A stretch of 64,000 bases of DNA, taken from positions 79,340,160-79,404,159 of the forward strand of contig NC_088202.1 of the NCBI RefSeq assembly GCF_037126465.1. The letters are read 5' to 3'. This stretch comes from Ornithodoros turicata. Taxonomy: Eukaryota; Arthropoda; Arachnida; Ixodida; Argasidae. Made by a program: the position numbers and the translations under genes. The notes under the pieces were generated by a model, which was given only the letters and a program-made list of their open reading frames with translations, was not told the DNA's origin and searched no databases. Below are positions 9,116 through 18,568 of this stretch, piece after piece. The first letter of the stretch is position 1; every line of letters begins with the position of its first letter.

Positions 9116-9785
9116 GAGGCTAGATGATGGTGATGTGATAAAGAAAAAAATGGGGATGTGAGTTTCGATAAAGTCGAACTGGCTACCTCAGTACGCTTAC
9201 ACACAGAAAGTACAAACAGATGAGAGATGATGAACAGAGATGAACAGAGATGATGATGGAGTTCACACATGTTGTTAAAAAGTTTCGACCAAGTGAGTGT
9301 AAAATGTCGGAATCGCTGGGGGCACACACAGCACACATTCAGCGAGTCATAGAATGTCCGTAAGCCTGGTTGTATGTAGATAATTTTCAAGTGCCCTCAG
9401 CGCCTTGTCGGACGACGGAGGACCTAGCAGTTTCGCGATGTCGAAGGCTCGGGAGTCCACACGAGAGAGGATCGCCTCTAATACGAGCTTCAACGCATTT
9501 CTGACACCTGAGAAGAGTGTGTTCTACGTGACTATGAGGCGAGACTTTTCACGGTCTAAGGTCACTAGTATTCATCGTGGGTTGTGCCCTCCTCTTCCAC
9601 GCCCCTCCTTGAAACAACTCTGCAGCCATACAGACATGACCACAGTCGTTATACGTTTACTTTTTGCAGCCCTCAAAGCCATCGTAAATGCATGCCCTGA
9701 ACGTACCGCCCTTGAGGAAGTTCAATCGATCATAAAACTGGAAAGTATGATCGCGTCCATATTCCTATAGTTGATCCTCGCAGGG
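9116..9785 (-). mobile_element. LINE remnant, 3' end, minus orientation
   Basis: The 3' end on the minus strand reaches 9116-9165, where plus-strand GATGATGGTGATGTGATAAAG marks the tail shared with the copies at 11852, 28375 and 42650. Upstream, about 9405-9540, broken minus-strand reading frames match the C-terminal part of the RNase H-type LINE seen at 12084 (VDSRAFDIAKLL against VDAQSFDLVKSW). The copy is frameshifted and 5' truncated. Confidence 0.6.
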
Positions 9786-9796
9786 ATTAGCCACAC

Positions 9797-9840
9797 GCGC
9801 TTTGCTTTATCTTTGCTTTGCTTTGCTTTATCTTTATATT
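9797..9840. repeat. TTTGC-type microsatellite
   Basis: Repeats of GCTTTGCTTTATCTTT-like units. Confidence 0.6.
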
Positions 9841-11298
9841 ATAATTTGTTTTTAGGAATAACAAGCCGACCTTTGGTAAGGCTGACCTTTCCGAAATAAA
9901 CGTATATCCCCCCGCCCCCGTCTGCAGCCATAACTGACTGCTCCCAATCGCACTATTCAGCGAAAACTCGGAGACGCTCAACGAAGTCAAGTAAATTACA
10001 CCCGTAGCAATCCGGACGACCGTCTCTTTCCTTCATTCAACTTTCTATTCTCATCCGTGCAACACTGGCAGTAAGACTGAAACGCTACACGAAACAGCGT
10101 TCGTTACATCATGCCGCAACCGGGACAGTAGTAATAACGCTACCGAGCTCCATGGAGCCCCTGAAGTACGAGAAAAACAACAGTAGGGACCTCCGGGAAG
10201 GGAGAGCAGACAATCGGCGGTCGGTCGCCATAGAAACCGCATTGATTCAAGGGGAGCGGCAACTCGTGGCACGGTCTCCACGACGGCCTTTCTTTTACCT
10301 GATCCAGGTTTTCTTTCGAGGAATTGCGCAACCGGCAATCCACGTGGCAGCCGGTTTCCTGTTGAATGCCAGAGAAAAAGGCGTAACGAATGAAGGCAGA
10401 GATGAAAAGGTCGTCGACGTCTCCTCCCGCCTCCGAGCCAATCGATTATTATTTTACTGGTGAGACTCGTTTGTAATTTGCGAGGGTCGTTCAAGGTTGA
10501 CCGAAACTTTTGCTCGAGAAAAATCAGTGAGCAAATGTAATTGAATAATCGGAGGACGAAGTATGCCCGCCATAGACGAAGTGCAATCCTTCTCGGGTCA
10601 ACGTCACGCGCAGCACGTGCAGCGACGGCATTTATCATGGCGGCGAGCAGTGTGTCTATAGCAGGACCTACTAGATTATAGCGACCATGTCATATGCACC
10701 CCTTTCCAGCGCCGCATTGGAGGCTAGCGGTGGCGCTACTCATCGGCCCGGTTATTACTTCTTCAATTTCTAGAGTACTTTGTACTTCAGCTTACCTTTT
10801 TGTACAAGCGGTGGATGTCCCACGGGAGATGCTTCTTTCTAATCATCATCATCATTCTACGCGTTTTCACAGGAGCTGTTGCTGTCGTCTGCTACGGTAC
10901 TCGTATGTCCGCTTCTGCGTGTTCAAAATTCAAATTTCCATTGTCCAATCATGATGCAAATCTCGCGTGCCGATGTGTAGCGCTCCTAGCGGATGGTGCG
11001 GACGGGCTCCTCATAGGGGTTGCCGATTATGACAAGGTCGTTATAATCTAGTAGGTCGTGGTCTATAGCTGTGGAACAGCGATGCATAATGAAGCTCCTT
11101 GTGAAGGAGAACGTCAAATCAGCTGAGATTTTGCAAAGATTACAGGCACACGCCATGGGGAACAAACGATGTGAATGGGATGAGCGTACGAATGGTGCAG
11201 ACCGTCGAAGGACGGGATATGGTGACAAATGAACCACATGGACACGTTCGTCCGACTGCAGTCACGCCAGTGAACATCACAGGCGTTGAGCAGGACAT
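9841..11298. other. Unassigned stretch
   Basis: No element end or protein domain is visible. The minus-strand frame 10051-10638 (195 codons) is overlapped by a plus-strand frame and has an arginine/leucine-rich, motif-free translation, so I do not call it a gene. A short CATCATCATCAT run is at 10841-10854. Confidence 0.4.
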
Positions 11299-11462
11299 TG
11301 GTTGCCCTGCGCACGCGCAAAACATAAAGAGAGCTTCGCGCAGTGCGCGGTACCACCCCGCTATCCCTTACGTACGCTATCGCCTTTACGTAGGATAGCG
11401 TAGTGGTTCTGCGCAGTGCGCGAAGCTTTTCTTATGTTTTGCGCGTGCGCAGAAGCACCAAC
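11299..11462. repeat. Palindromic MITE
   Basis: The left arm starts CTGCGCACGCGCAAAACATAA at about 11309 and the right arm ends TTATGTTTTGCGCGTGCGCAG at about 11452, with about 70 bases per arm (GCTTCGCGCAGTGCGCGG against the complement). Outer flanks are also partly mirrored. Non-coding. Confidence 0.65.
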
Positions 11463-11617
11463 GCGAAATATGACGTATGCAAAAGTGATAGCGTACGACG
11501 CACTAAAACTTTCTATTAGAGGGTTTTGGTAGATCGGAAGATGCTCATGATAACTATTCGGGAAACGCGATAAGCCATTCGCCAGTTTCTTTGAAGCGGG
11601 TGACATGGCATCGTGTG

Positions 11618-11778
11618 ATGTGATAGCACAGCCGGCACCGGGATTCGAACCCGGGTACCTCCCAGTCTCGACGTGACATGGCTAGACATGACGGTTTTCC
11701 CTGGGTTTTCCTCAGACGCTTTCAGACATATGTCGGCACAGTTCCCCTAGAAGTCGGCCCAGGACGCACATTTCCCCA
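11618..11778. mobile_element. Rearranged SINE: head inverted relative to body
   Basis: A minus-strand tRNA-like head (B box GGTTCGAATCC, complement at 11641-11651) is followed on the plus strand by the SINE body in plus orientation (TTTTCCCTGGGTTTTCCTCAG at about 11695, then CAGTTCCCCTAGAAGTCGGCCCAGGACGCAC). In the intact copy at 30338 head and body run the same way, so this copy has an internal inversion or is a fusion of two insertions. Confidence 0.6.
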
Positions 11779-11811
11779 GGGCGTCACTCGTGACGTTGCC
11801 CACATACGTGA

Positions 11812-11851
11812 GGCCGACAACGGCAAGCCCCTTCACCACCACCACCACCAC
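11812..11851 (+). repeat. LINE tail fragment with CAC repeat
   Basis: The segment CGACAACGGCAAGCCCC followed by CAC repeats matches the 3' end of the LINE at 56650-57240 and the tiny insertion at 30213-30245. It is probably a severely 5'-truncated LINE insertion. Confidence 0.5.
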
Positions 11852-12745
11852 GTGATGTGATAGAAGAAGAAAAAAAAACGGGATTTAAGTCACGACAAAG
11901 TCAGACTGGCTACACGAGACCACTTAGCCGCAGTTAGCTGGAAAAAAAGGGAGAAAACCCAGTAGTTTGGGAGCGTGAGACAAACACCCCGAACTAGTGG
12001 GAACACCTGTCACAAACGAGGGACCAGAAAATGTCACAGAATTTCAATCAGATGCGTTTGTTCAAGGAAACATAGGAGCGCTTTCAATGCAGCCGCTTGA
12101 TGATTGAATGGCTGAGGATCCATGACTTTACAAGGTCAAATGACTGGGCGTCCACGCGAGCCATTCTTGCTTCTAGTGTCCTGCGACAGTCGGCATACTT
12201 GGAGCACCTAAGGAGGATGTGCTCTATGTCCTCGACAACATCGCACTCACTGCAGTTTGGAGATGGTGACTTGGTCAGTTTGTAGAGCACCCGACCGCTG
12301 TGCGGGACATTCAGCCGGAGCTTATGCAGGAGACACGCTGCTTGTCGAGGAAACGATGGAAAGTACCTGGAAGCGTGGTTCGGGGTCGACCCTGTACAAC
12401 AGCGAAGATCAACAGATCCTGTAAGCCAAGAAGAGTTGCACATTTGTTGTCTCAGTTCACGTATCATCCTCTTTGCGTCCCCTATGGTGAAATTAGTGAC
12501 CTTTATTTGTACGTGACAGTGTTGAAGTGCTCGGCACGCAGCAGCAACCGTAGCCTCGTTACCGCCTATTCCGCAGTGATCAGGAATCCACTGTAATATG
12601 ATATCATGCCCCTGTGAGACTGCGGCATCACATAGGTGCAGCACATCATGAACAATTAGGACCAGAGACCCTGTGATGAGCATAGAGGCCAATCACCTTA
12701 GGCCACACCTTGAGTCACCGTACACAGACCACTGAGAACACGTGG
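11852..12745 (-). mobile_element. RNase H-type LINE, 3' part, minus orientation
   Basis: The copy runs from about 12745 down to the tail at 11852 (plus strand GTGATGTGATAGAAG). It includes the C-terminal half of an RNase H domain, a CCHC zinc knuckle and a 3' UTR. The 5' truncation is within RNase H. The N-terminal RNase H residues of the same family are visible at 52140-52365. Confidence 0.75.
12084..12692 (-). CDS. LINE ORF2 C-terminus: partial RNase H and CCHC zinc knuckle
   Basis: This open frame of 202 codons is a truncated piece of a non-LTR retrotransposon ORF2. Residues 33-45 (LQWIPDHCGIGGN) are the RNase H segment that in the family contains the conserved WIPGHxGIxGN motif; here glycine is replaced by aspartate. 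C147, C150, H158 and C163 form a C-x2-C-x7-H-x4-C knuckle that is usual at the end of such ORF2 proteins. Codons upstream remain LINE-like to about 12745 (WSVYGDSRCGL) but in another frame. The visible methionine is therefore not a real start. The product would be non-functional because the RT is missing. Confidence 0.7.
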   Translation of the reverse strand: MASMLITGSLVLIVHDVLHLCDAAVSQGHDIILQWIPDHCGIGGNEATVAAACRALQHCHVQIKVTNFTIGDAKRMIRELRQQMCNSSWLTGSVDLRCCTGSTPNHASRYFPSFPRQAACLLHKLRLNVPHSGRVLYKLTKSPSPNCSECDVVEDIEHILLRCSKYADCRRTLEARMARVDAQSFDLVKSWILSHSIIKRLH

Positions 12746-13954
12746 GTTACGAACGACTACACCTAATCAGAACGTGATATGAATCCTGTGTCACTCCACG
12801 TGTTGAGAACCTCTATGAGGGCGCGACATTTCTTTATATCATTTTGGGAAAAAAAGCTTATGCGTCTCCTCTGAGACTCTGAATTAACATTCACACTGAG
12901 AATGTCGCTTAATATTCTGGAGTTCATGCGTCAGTTATTATATTTAATTTCGTACACTCAGTAGAAATGGTTTGCATGCTCACTCTCACAGGAAGCTAAA
13001 CTACTGAAACAATCTAGGAAATATGCCCATTTTACGTCTTAAGGTATATCAAATGAAATAAATTCATTGGCTCTTAAAAACTCGCACCCGACTCAGCAGA
13101 TGACATTTGTGAGAGAGGATGTTACTCTAAAAAGCAGATTCCAGCTAAGTTGTGTTTCACCCACAGTTACTTCAATATGCTAACTTACTAGCACACGCAT
13201 GCTCTCGCCCAAAACGCAGGGGAGTAGGTTTGTGAATTACAGTTATCCACCTGAGTGGCTCTGAAGGGTCAACACACACAGCTTGATGAGCCTCGCGGAA
13301 GTCCTCGCGGAAGTCCGTGTGTCTAACCAGCTTGTGCCACGAGTGCCGACAACCGCGGCTGTATTCGAACCTGCGCAATATAGCTAAGCTATAGTTAAGG
13401 TGGTCGCCGCGTTTTGCATTTCCATTTTGGGTGCCTGCTCCATCCATGTCTTACGTTTCACGTCACGACAAGTCTTCCATAACGACCCTCGTGTAACGCC
13501 TACCCGAAACCAACAATGTGTAGTCAGCTACACACGGCGATGAAGTAGACGCAAAGGAATAAGGTGGAATGCGCCGTGCCAGCAAAAGCGTTGGGGGAAT
13601 TTTGGCGAAGTTTTCAAGGCGGAAACGAAACCCCTAGTAGCGAAGGCCTGGCCCTATGAAGCCTCATCGATCGCTAGTGATGAATGTTCCGAGGCAACAG
13701 TACTGTGTCGCAGTACACCTTAAGTACGCCCAGCGTTCCTGAGCGTCTGACCACTGGACCATGCCTGACACTGGGCTTAATAAGAAAAGCTCACTTCTAA
13801 CGGCTGCCTTGATATAGGATGGCAGTCATCCTCCACAGGTTTTCCCAACGAGTTCTCCTGGATATATTTTTAGCTGTCGGGTATATAGGAATTGAGTGGA
13901 CGAGCTCCAACTCAGGAAGCGGGGGATATGTAAAAACAAAAGTCTTGCAGACAG

Positions 13955-13985
<31 letters not shown>

Positions 13986-14350
13986 GGTATTGTTTATCGA
14001 AAGAAAGAAAAAACAATAAGAAAGAGAGGGCGGCCTGCCTGCCGAAACGGGCGGCAAGTTGCCACAGAGGGAGAGGTCGCAAAACATTAGGTCCTACTGC
14101 TCCGCATTCATATATTGTTAGCTATTATAAATGAAGCCAACGAAAGCACGGGTGTCTATAGTTGTAGTGATACACCCAAATGCACCGCACCGGCACGCCA
14201 CATGGCGCGGTTAGACATGTGCAGCTTTTTATTCGGGGCTTTACGATATGTTGGTTGGTTAGACATAGAAGGCTGTACCTGCTATCACGATCGGCATTGT
14301 GAGAGTGCTGTGTCGCGCTTAGAAAATTCAACGATGAGCTAAGCCCTATA
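12746..14350. other. Unassigned stretch with poly-G run
   Basis: No gene is supported. There is a 13-base direct duplication CTCGCGGAAGTCC near 13290-13315 and a GT/G-rich simple run at about 13955-13988. The small frames around 13800-14090 are produced by that run. Confidence 0.45.
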
Positions 14351-14557
14351 AAGGGTGTCTCGCGTAACGTGTCAATAAATTTTATTTGAAGAGAGCAATA
14401 AAAGACCGCTACTTTTCTGCTACTTGAGTTACAAACAGGTGCTACATCGAAAGTATCACCTGTTTGTAACTCAAGTAGCAGAAAAGTAACGGTCTTTTTT
14501 TTTCTTTTATTGCTCTCTTTAAATACAATTTATTGACACGTTACATGAGACACCCTG
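14351..14557. repeat. Palindromic mariner-type MITE
   Basis: The whole element is a hairpin: arms of about 90 bases beginning AGGGTGTCTCGCGTAACGTG and ending CATGAGACACCCTG, with TA on both sides. The terminus resembles that of the 60368 element (CAGGGTGTCCCAGAAAACGTG), so the two may share a Tc1/mariner mobiliser. Confidence 0.75.
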
Positions 14558-15036
14558 TATTTGACAAGTTCGAGCAAGCGGTTAGGGAGGTGTCAGGTAT
14601 TTGCTCGAAGAACACAAAATCGAAACTTGTTTTGTATAGCAAAAATTCGTTGTGCGCAACCAACTGCTCTACCTGTTCGCATCATAGTATACTACATAGG
14701 GAACGCCTATTGCAGCCTTCTTTCGAAATGGGAAGGTCCATACTGTACAAGACGTATAACTGATCATAGGATGAATCAAGGATGGCCGGTGCTATCATTC
14801 TGCACTATCCTCTGGCCCTTGGTTGATAACGACAATGACGATGATGATGATGATGTGTGCAGATAAACTCCAGTTGCATTTGCACACGCAACTCGTTGTC
14901 TACCTACCGGACGAACTTCCGGTGGCGCACGATGGCGCATTTATGCGTGCGAAAGCTACAGAAAAATCGTGGAAGCCGTACTCAGCGTAAAAAATAAACA
15001 GAGCAACGAAAATGTCTTCTTCCGTGCATTAGAATA

Positions 15037-15208
15037 GGGCAACATGGCAGTCTCAGGAGAGTGGTGTACAGCTACCGATATAGGGGCGCTATCGGTCCCG
15101 AAACCGAAACGGAGTTCCACAAGGAAGCTCGTTTCTGCTATCGTTTCTCCACCGATAGCGCCCCTATCGGCAGCTGTACACAACTCTCCTGAGACCATTA
15201 TGTTGCCC
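15037..15208. repeat. Palindromic MITE with TA flanks
   Basis: Arms GGGCAACATGGCAGTCTCAG and the complement CTGAGACCATTATGTTGCCC enclose a second matching stretch (ATAGGGGCGCTATCGG). Both sides carry TA, fitting a Tc1/mariner target duplication. Confidence 0.72.
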
Positions 15209-15259
15209 TATTTAACGGAAGACGACGTTTTAGTCGGAATTCTAGGAAATTAGGGAAAT

Positions 15260-15515
15260 CTAGGAACGAGTTCTAGGTAATTAATCGTCCACCCAGGTGC
15301 ATACTCTTTCCGACAGGATGTCCGCTTGGCCACATAAGCCGGTCCCTTTTCTTTTATTAATGGTATTATAGGAATGTAATGGGGGTTGTAAAGCCATTTC
15401 AGGAGCGGGAATTGACCATACATTTCATTCCAAGGAATTGGACGGAATGGAATTATCACAAATCTCCATTCCTCGGAATGGAATTGGAATGGGTGACCCC
15501 ATTCCGCAACCCTGA
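15260..15515. repeat. MITE fragment followed by GGAATG-rich inverted repeat
   Basis: TAATTAATCGTCCA (15277-15290) and TCCGACAGGATGTCCGCTTGGCC match arm sequence of the palindromic elements at 28000 and 31015. Directly after, 15379-15513 has CATTCC/GGAATG-rich inverted halves ending in CGCAACCCTG. No target duplication could be fixed for this second part. Confidence 0.4.
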
Positions 15516-16149
15516 ATCGTGAAGCTCTGACATCAGAGCTCCGGCCATTCTCACTGACTGTCCTAAGCACGTGACCTCTCTGGCGCTTCCTCAATGGCGG
15601 AGACTCCTGCCGTGGCGTCAGGGACATATGACTTCGTTGTGCCGCTTTTCTACGTGTCTATTTCCCGCTTTGCTGTAAAACTTGGAATGTAGGTTCACAT
15701 CGATGCAATTGCATTTTACATTTATCCGGAATAACTTAGGAACAAAGTGTCGTAACCCTTTAAAGCTCAGCTACGCCGATTTTCGAGTGTTACAGAATGG
15801 AATGGTACTCACACGATGTGTTCATAAGGGAACACTGATTATGTATGCAAAATAGTTATCCCAAACTCCTCGCGGTTTTCCAAAAAAGTGAATTTTTAGT
15901 TTCACTGACATCCCGTCTTGTGGCCCGCAAACCCTGTGTCGACGACACATTCGTGGTCTGCCCGCGCTCCGGCTTGGCATGACTTTTGGCTTGGTTTCTT
16001 CCGCCAAGCCGGCCAGTTTCTTCTGCCGAGCCGTCTGCTGCGCAGATTCACATTGGGGAAGTGATAAACAGTTCGCTATTAGGGAGCCAGTATATTTCTG
16101 GACTTCACTAAACCCACGAGGAACGTGAGTTTTTCTTCCTTCGACTGCA
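15516..16149. other. Unassigned stretch
   Basis: The minus-strand frame 15822-16550 has 242 codons but no recognisable domain. It overlaps a plus-strand frame with a more protein-like cysteine pattern, so I do not call it. Confidence 0.35.
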
Positions 16150-16509
16150 AAGCATTTTCTAGGCCAGTACAGTCTTCCTGGTGTGATTCGTGTTCTGTGC
16201 TGCGTGTCGAGAATGCGTGAGCGTTTTGCTCCCGTCTGCAAGAACACTTCAGCATGCAGTTCTAATGTTTCAAACCACAATTTTCCGAAAGGCGAAGGAG
16301 AAATCGATTGACTGCAACAATCGGTTACAACTCCGACTGGGTGCCACCTTCGAAAGCAGCGATTTGATCTGTTCATCTGGCTCATACGAATGTTACGGAA
16401 GCAATGCGCAACTTGTTTCACAAGAAGCCGAAGATGTCTCGTCCGGGATGCTGTGCCAACCTTATCTGCAGCAGGAGATTGCAGGGGCAGGACTAGGCAG
16501 CAGATAAAG
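16150..16509 (+). other. Possible coding exon, unrecognised
   Basis: Plus-strand translation over this stretch has a protein-like texture: cysteine pairs (LCCASRMRERF), then KSIDCNNRLQLRLGATFESSDLIC and SYECYGSNAQ, followed by a strong donor-like AAG|GTAAGA at about 16509. The two halves are in different frames near 16275-16295, and a TAA lies just before the donor-like site. It may therefore be a decayed exon or transposon N-terminus. I cannot name a family. Confidence 0.25.
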
Positions 16510-16946
16510 GTAAGACGCGTAATGTTAGACAAGTCAGTCATGCGGTGCAAATTGCATCACGTAGAAGAGAAAAATACGCTATCTGTCAGTTACTGCTTCA
16601 TCCTTTAGAGATTACGCCCCAGCGGGTGTATTCTCAGTACAGATTTGGAATTGCCTTATTTGTTAAATGATTTCGCAGGCATTCTGGCACCACCGAAAAG
16701 CTTGCACTCCACGTCTCAACTATCACCGTCTGGGTTTCAAGCTGAAGGCTGTCACCAGTGCCAACCAGACGCCCCTTCAAAGTTCATCTGTTTTTGTTGA
16801 CGGAACAGTGACACCTGGTACTGAGACATTTCATTTTCTGATTAATCAAGTGCATTCCATCACTTGTGCTCGACTTCTTGTGTTCGTATACCATTGCTGT
16901 TGCTCGCTAGCTTAGAGCAACCATGCCTGAGGTGCCAGCGCTTTCA

Positions 16947-17450
16947 GAGTACATTTAAGCAGTATCATCGTATCATATGCACGGCAGCACATCTTGTGTA
17001 TTTTGAGTAAGGTATGAATACAATGTTGGCTCAGCTGTTGTATTTTGGTCACAAATAAGGTGTTCTTCCAGAGCGCTCAAGGGCAGTTCAAGCAGTTTCA
17101 TATGTGCAACAACACATACTTTTTCTCAGTTTTGAGTAAGGTAAATCGAAATCTCCCAGTTGATGTCTTTCGGTCCTAAATTATGTTTTTCAAGACATTC
17201 AAACAGCATCATGTGTGCAACAGTACATACTTTTTCTCAAGTGAAGTAAGGTAAATCTGTCTGCCGTGGTGTTCTGGCAGTGCAGCAGAAGCTTTTGTTG
17301 CATTCAAGTGGTCTCATGTATACAAAATCTTGTTTTATGCCTTTCTGTAGCTGCTGTACTAATATTGTGAGTACAAAGACATTCCTGCAGAACATATCGG
17401 AGCATCTTGTGTGCTATTGTTTGTATCATCTGCAGCAGTATATTGATAAT
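16947..17450. repeat. Degenerate tandem array, units of about 100-130 bases
   Basis: Four or five related units start near 16947, 17080, 17196, 17298 and perhaps 17390. Each contains a block like TTCAAGCAG, then TCATATGTGCAACA, ACATACTTTTTCTCA and GTAAGGTAAAT. Two central units are the most alike (17092 and 17207, 115 bases apart). The blocks are bounded by acceptor-like CAG and donor-like AG|GTAAAT sequences. Confidence 0.5.
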
Positions 17451-17848
17451 GTTAATTATTCAGTGACTTCAGCTAACATTTACATTCTTACTTCCAGGTA
17501 AACCTGTCACGCAGATGCCCTACCCCTTGGTATGCATAGTTCAAGATTGTACTGAAACAATCCACCTGGAGCATTATTCTTCAATTGGCAGTGGCATTAC
17601 TATCACAACACACCACCTACTGCATGTCTATGGTGCGTGTACAATGCATCAAACCTATTCTCAGGTACAGGCCAGGTGGTACGCAATTACAACATGAAAC
17701 AACTGACACAGAGACCGTAAAGTCATGCCTTTTCCTCCGCGCCTCGGGTTTCATGTTATTATCCTCACATGCAGCTCAATTCGCCTGTGCTGTGCAGCAT
17801 GAGCAAAAGCATATATTGTTTGTGGTCACATGACACGGAACATAAATA

Positions 17849-18566
17849 CAGTGAAACCTTCCTATGTTGGACACCCGCGGTGCAGCCGAAGCGTCTCCTA
17901 CTTATAGAGGTGTCCGAGTTACAGACTATGACGGCAACAAAAAATGGAAGAGATCACAGCTGTGAGAAATGCCTCCCTTCTTCAATTTAAGGTCCTTAAT
18001 GGTACCTGGTGGTGGTGCCTGGTGCACGCCTGGTAGTGGTACCCCTACCCACTCTTCACTGATAATTATTACTGATTTTAGTATATTCAATTCTGTTCAG
18101 ATTCTACTCAATGGCATTACCTCTGGAGCTTTTCGAGCAGCAAGGACTTGTCTCTGAAGCGTCAGCCCACTTCTCATAGCTTTGGTGCAGTGCTCGTTCA
18201 AAGGCTCTAGACAAACTGAAGACAAGTGCTCACATAAAGAATTACAATGTGGACTGACAGCACTTTTTTGGGCTCTAAAAACTAAAGCAACAAAATGCTG
18301 AGACCAGTATAGGGGAAAAAGGGGCAAAAGTCAAGGCCACTGGCTCATTTTGGGTCTTTTTGGTGCAAAGATGGGCCGATATTGAGGTAATTTGGCCAGG
18401 GTTTTGTCCGACTTTGCCGGGAAAACCCTATCCTACTTCCAAGATAGGGAGGTGTCCGACAGAGAATTTCGTCCCCATGTAGTTTCAATGGGAGCCTGCC
18501 CGTGCAATTAAATCATGGGGAGTTGTCCGAGGTATAGGGAGGTGTCCGACTTTGCAGGTTTTACTG
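17849..18566. mobile_element. Non-autonomous pogo/Tigger-like element
   Basis: The ends CAGTGAAACCTTCC and CAGGTTTTACTG are inverted repeats flanked by TA (17847-17848 and 18567-18568). Near each end the phrase GGTGTCCGA recurs (plus strand 17910, 18450, 18541). The termini fit the CAGT-AAACC type of pogo/Tigger elements. No transposase frame is present. Confidence 0.65.
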
Positions 18567-18568
18567 TA

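Noticed and set aside
10051..10638. 195-codon minus-strand open frame
   Set aside because: No motif, odd composition, overlapped by plus-strand frames, and no sign of promoter, splice sites or repeats that would support a gene.
13955..13990. Frames around the GT/G run as glycine-rich proteins
   Set aside because: They are produced by the simple repeat itself and lack any flanking coding signal.
15822..16550. 242-codon minus-strand open frame
   Set aside because: Long but without a recognisable domain. The opposite strand has a more protein-like cysteine pattern, so at best one strand is coding and I could not prove either.
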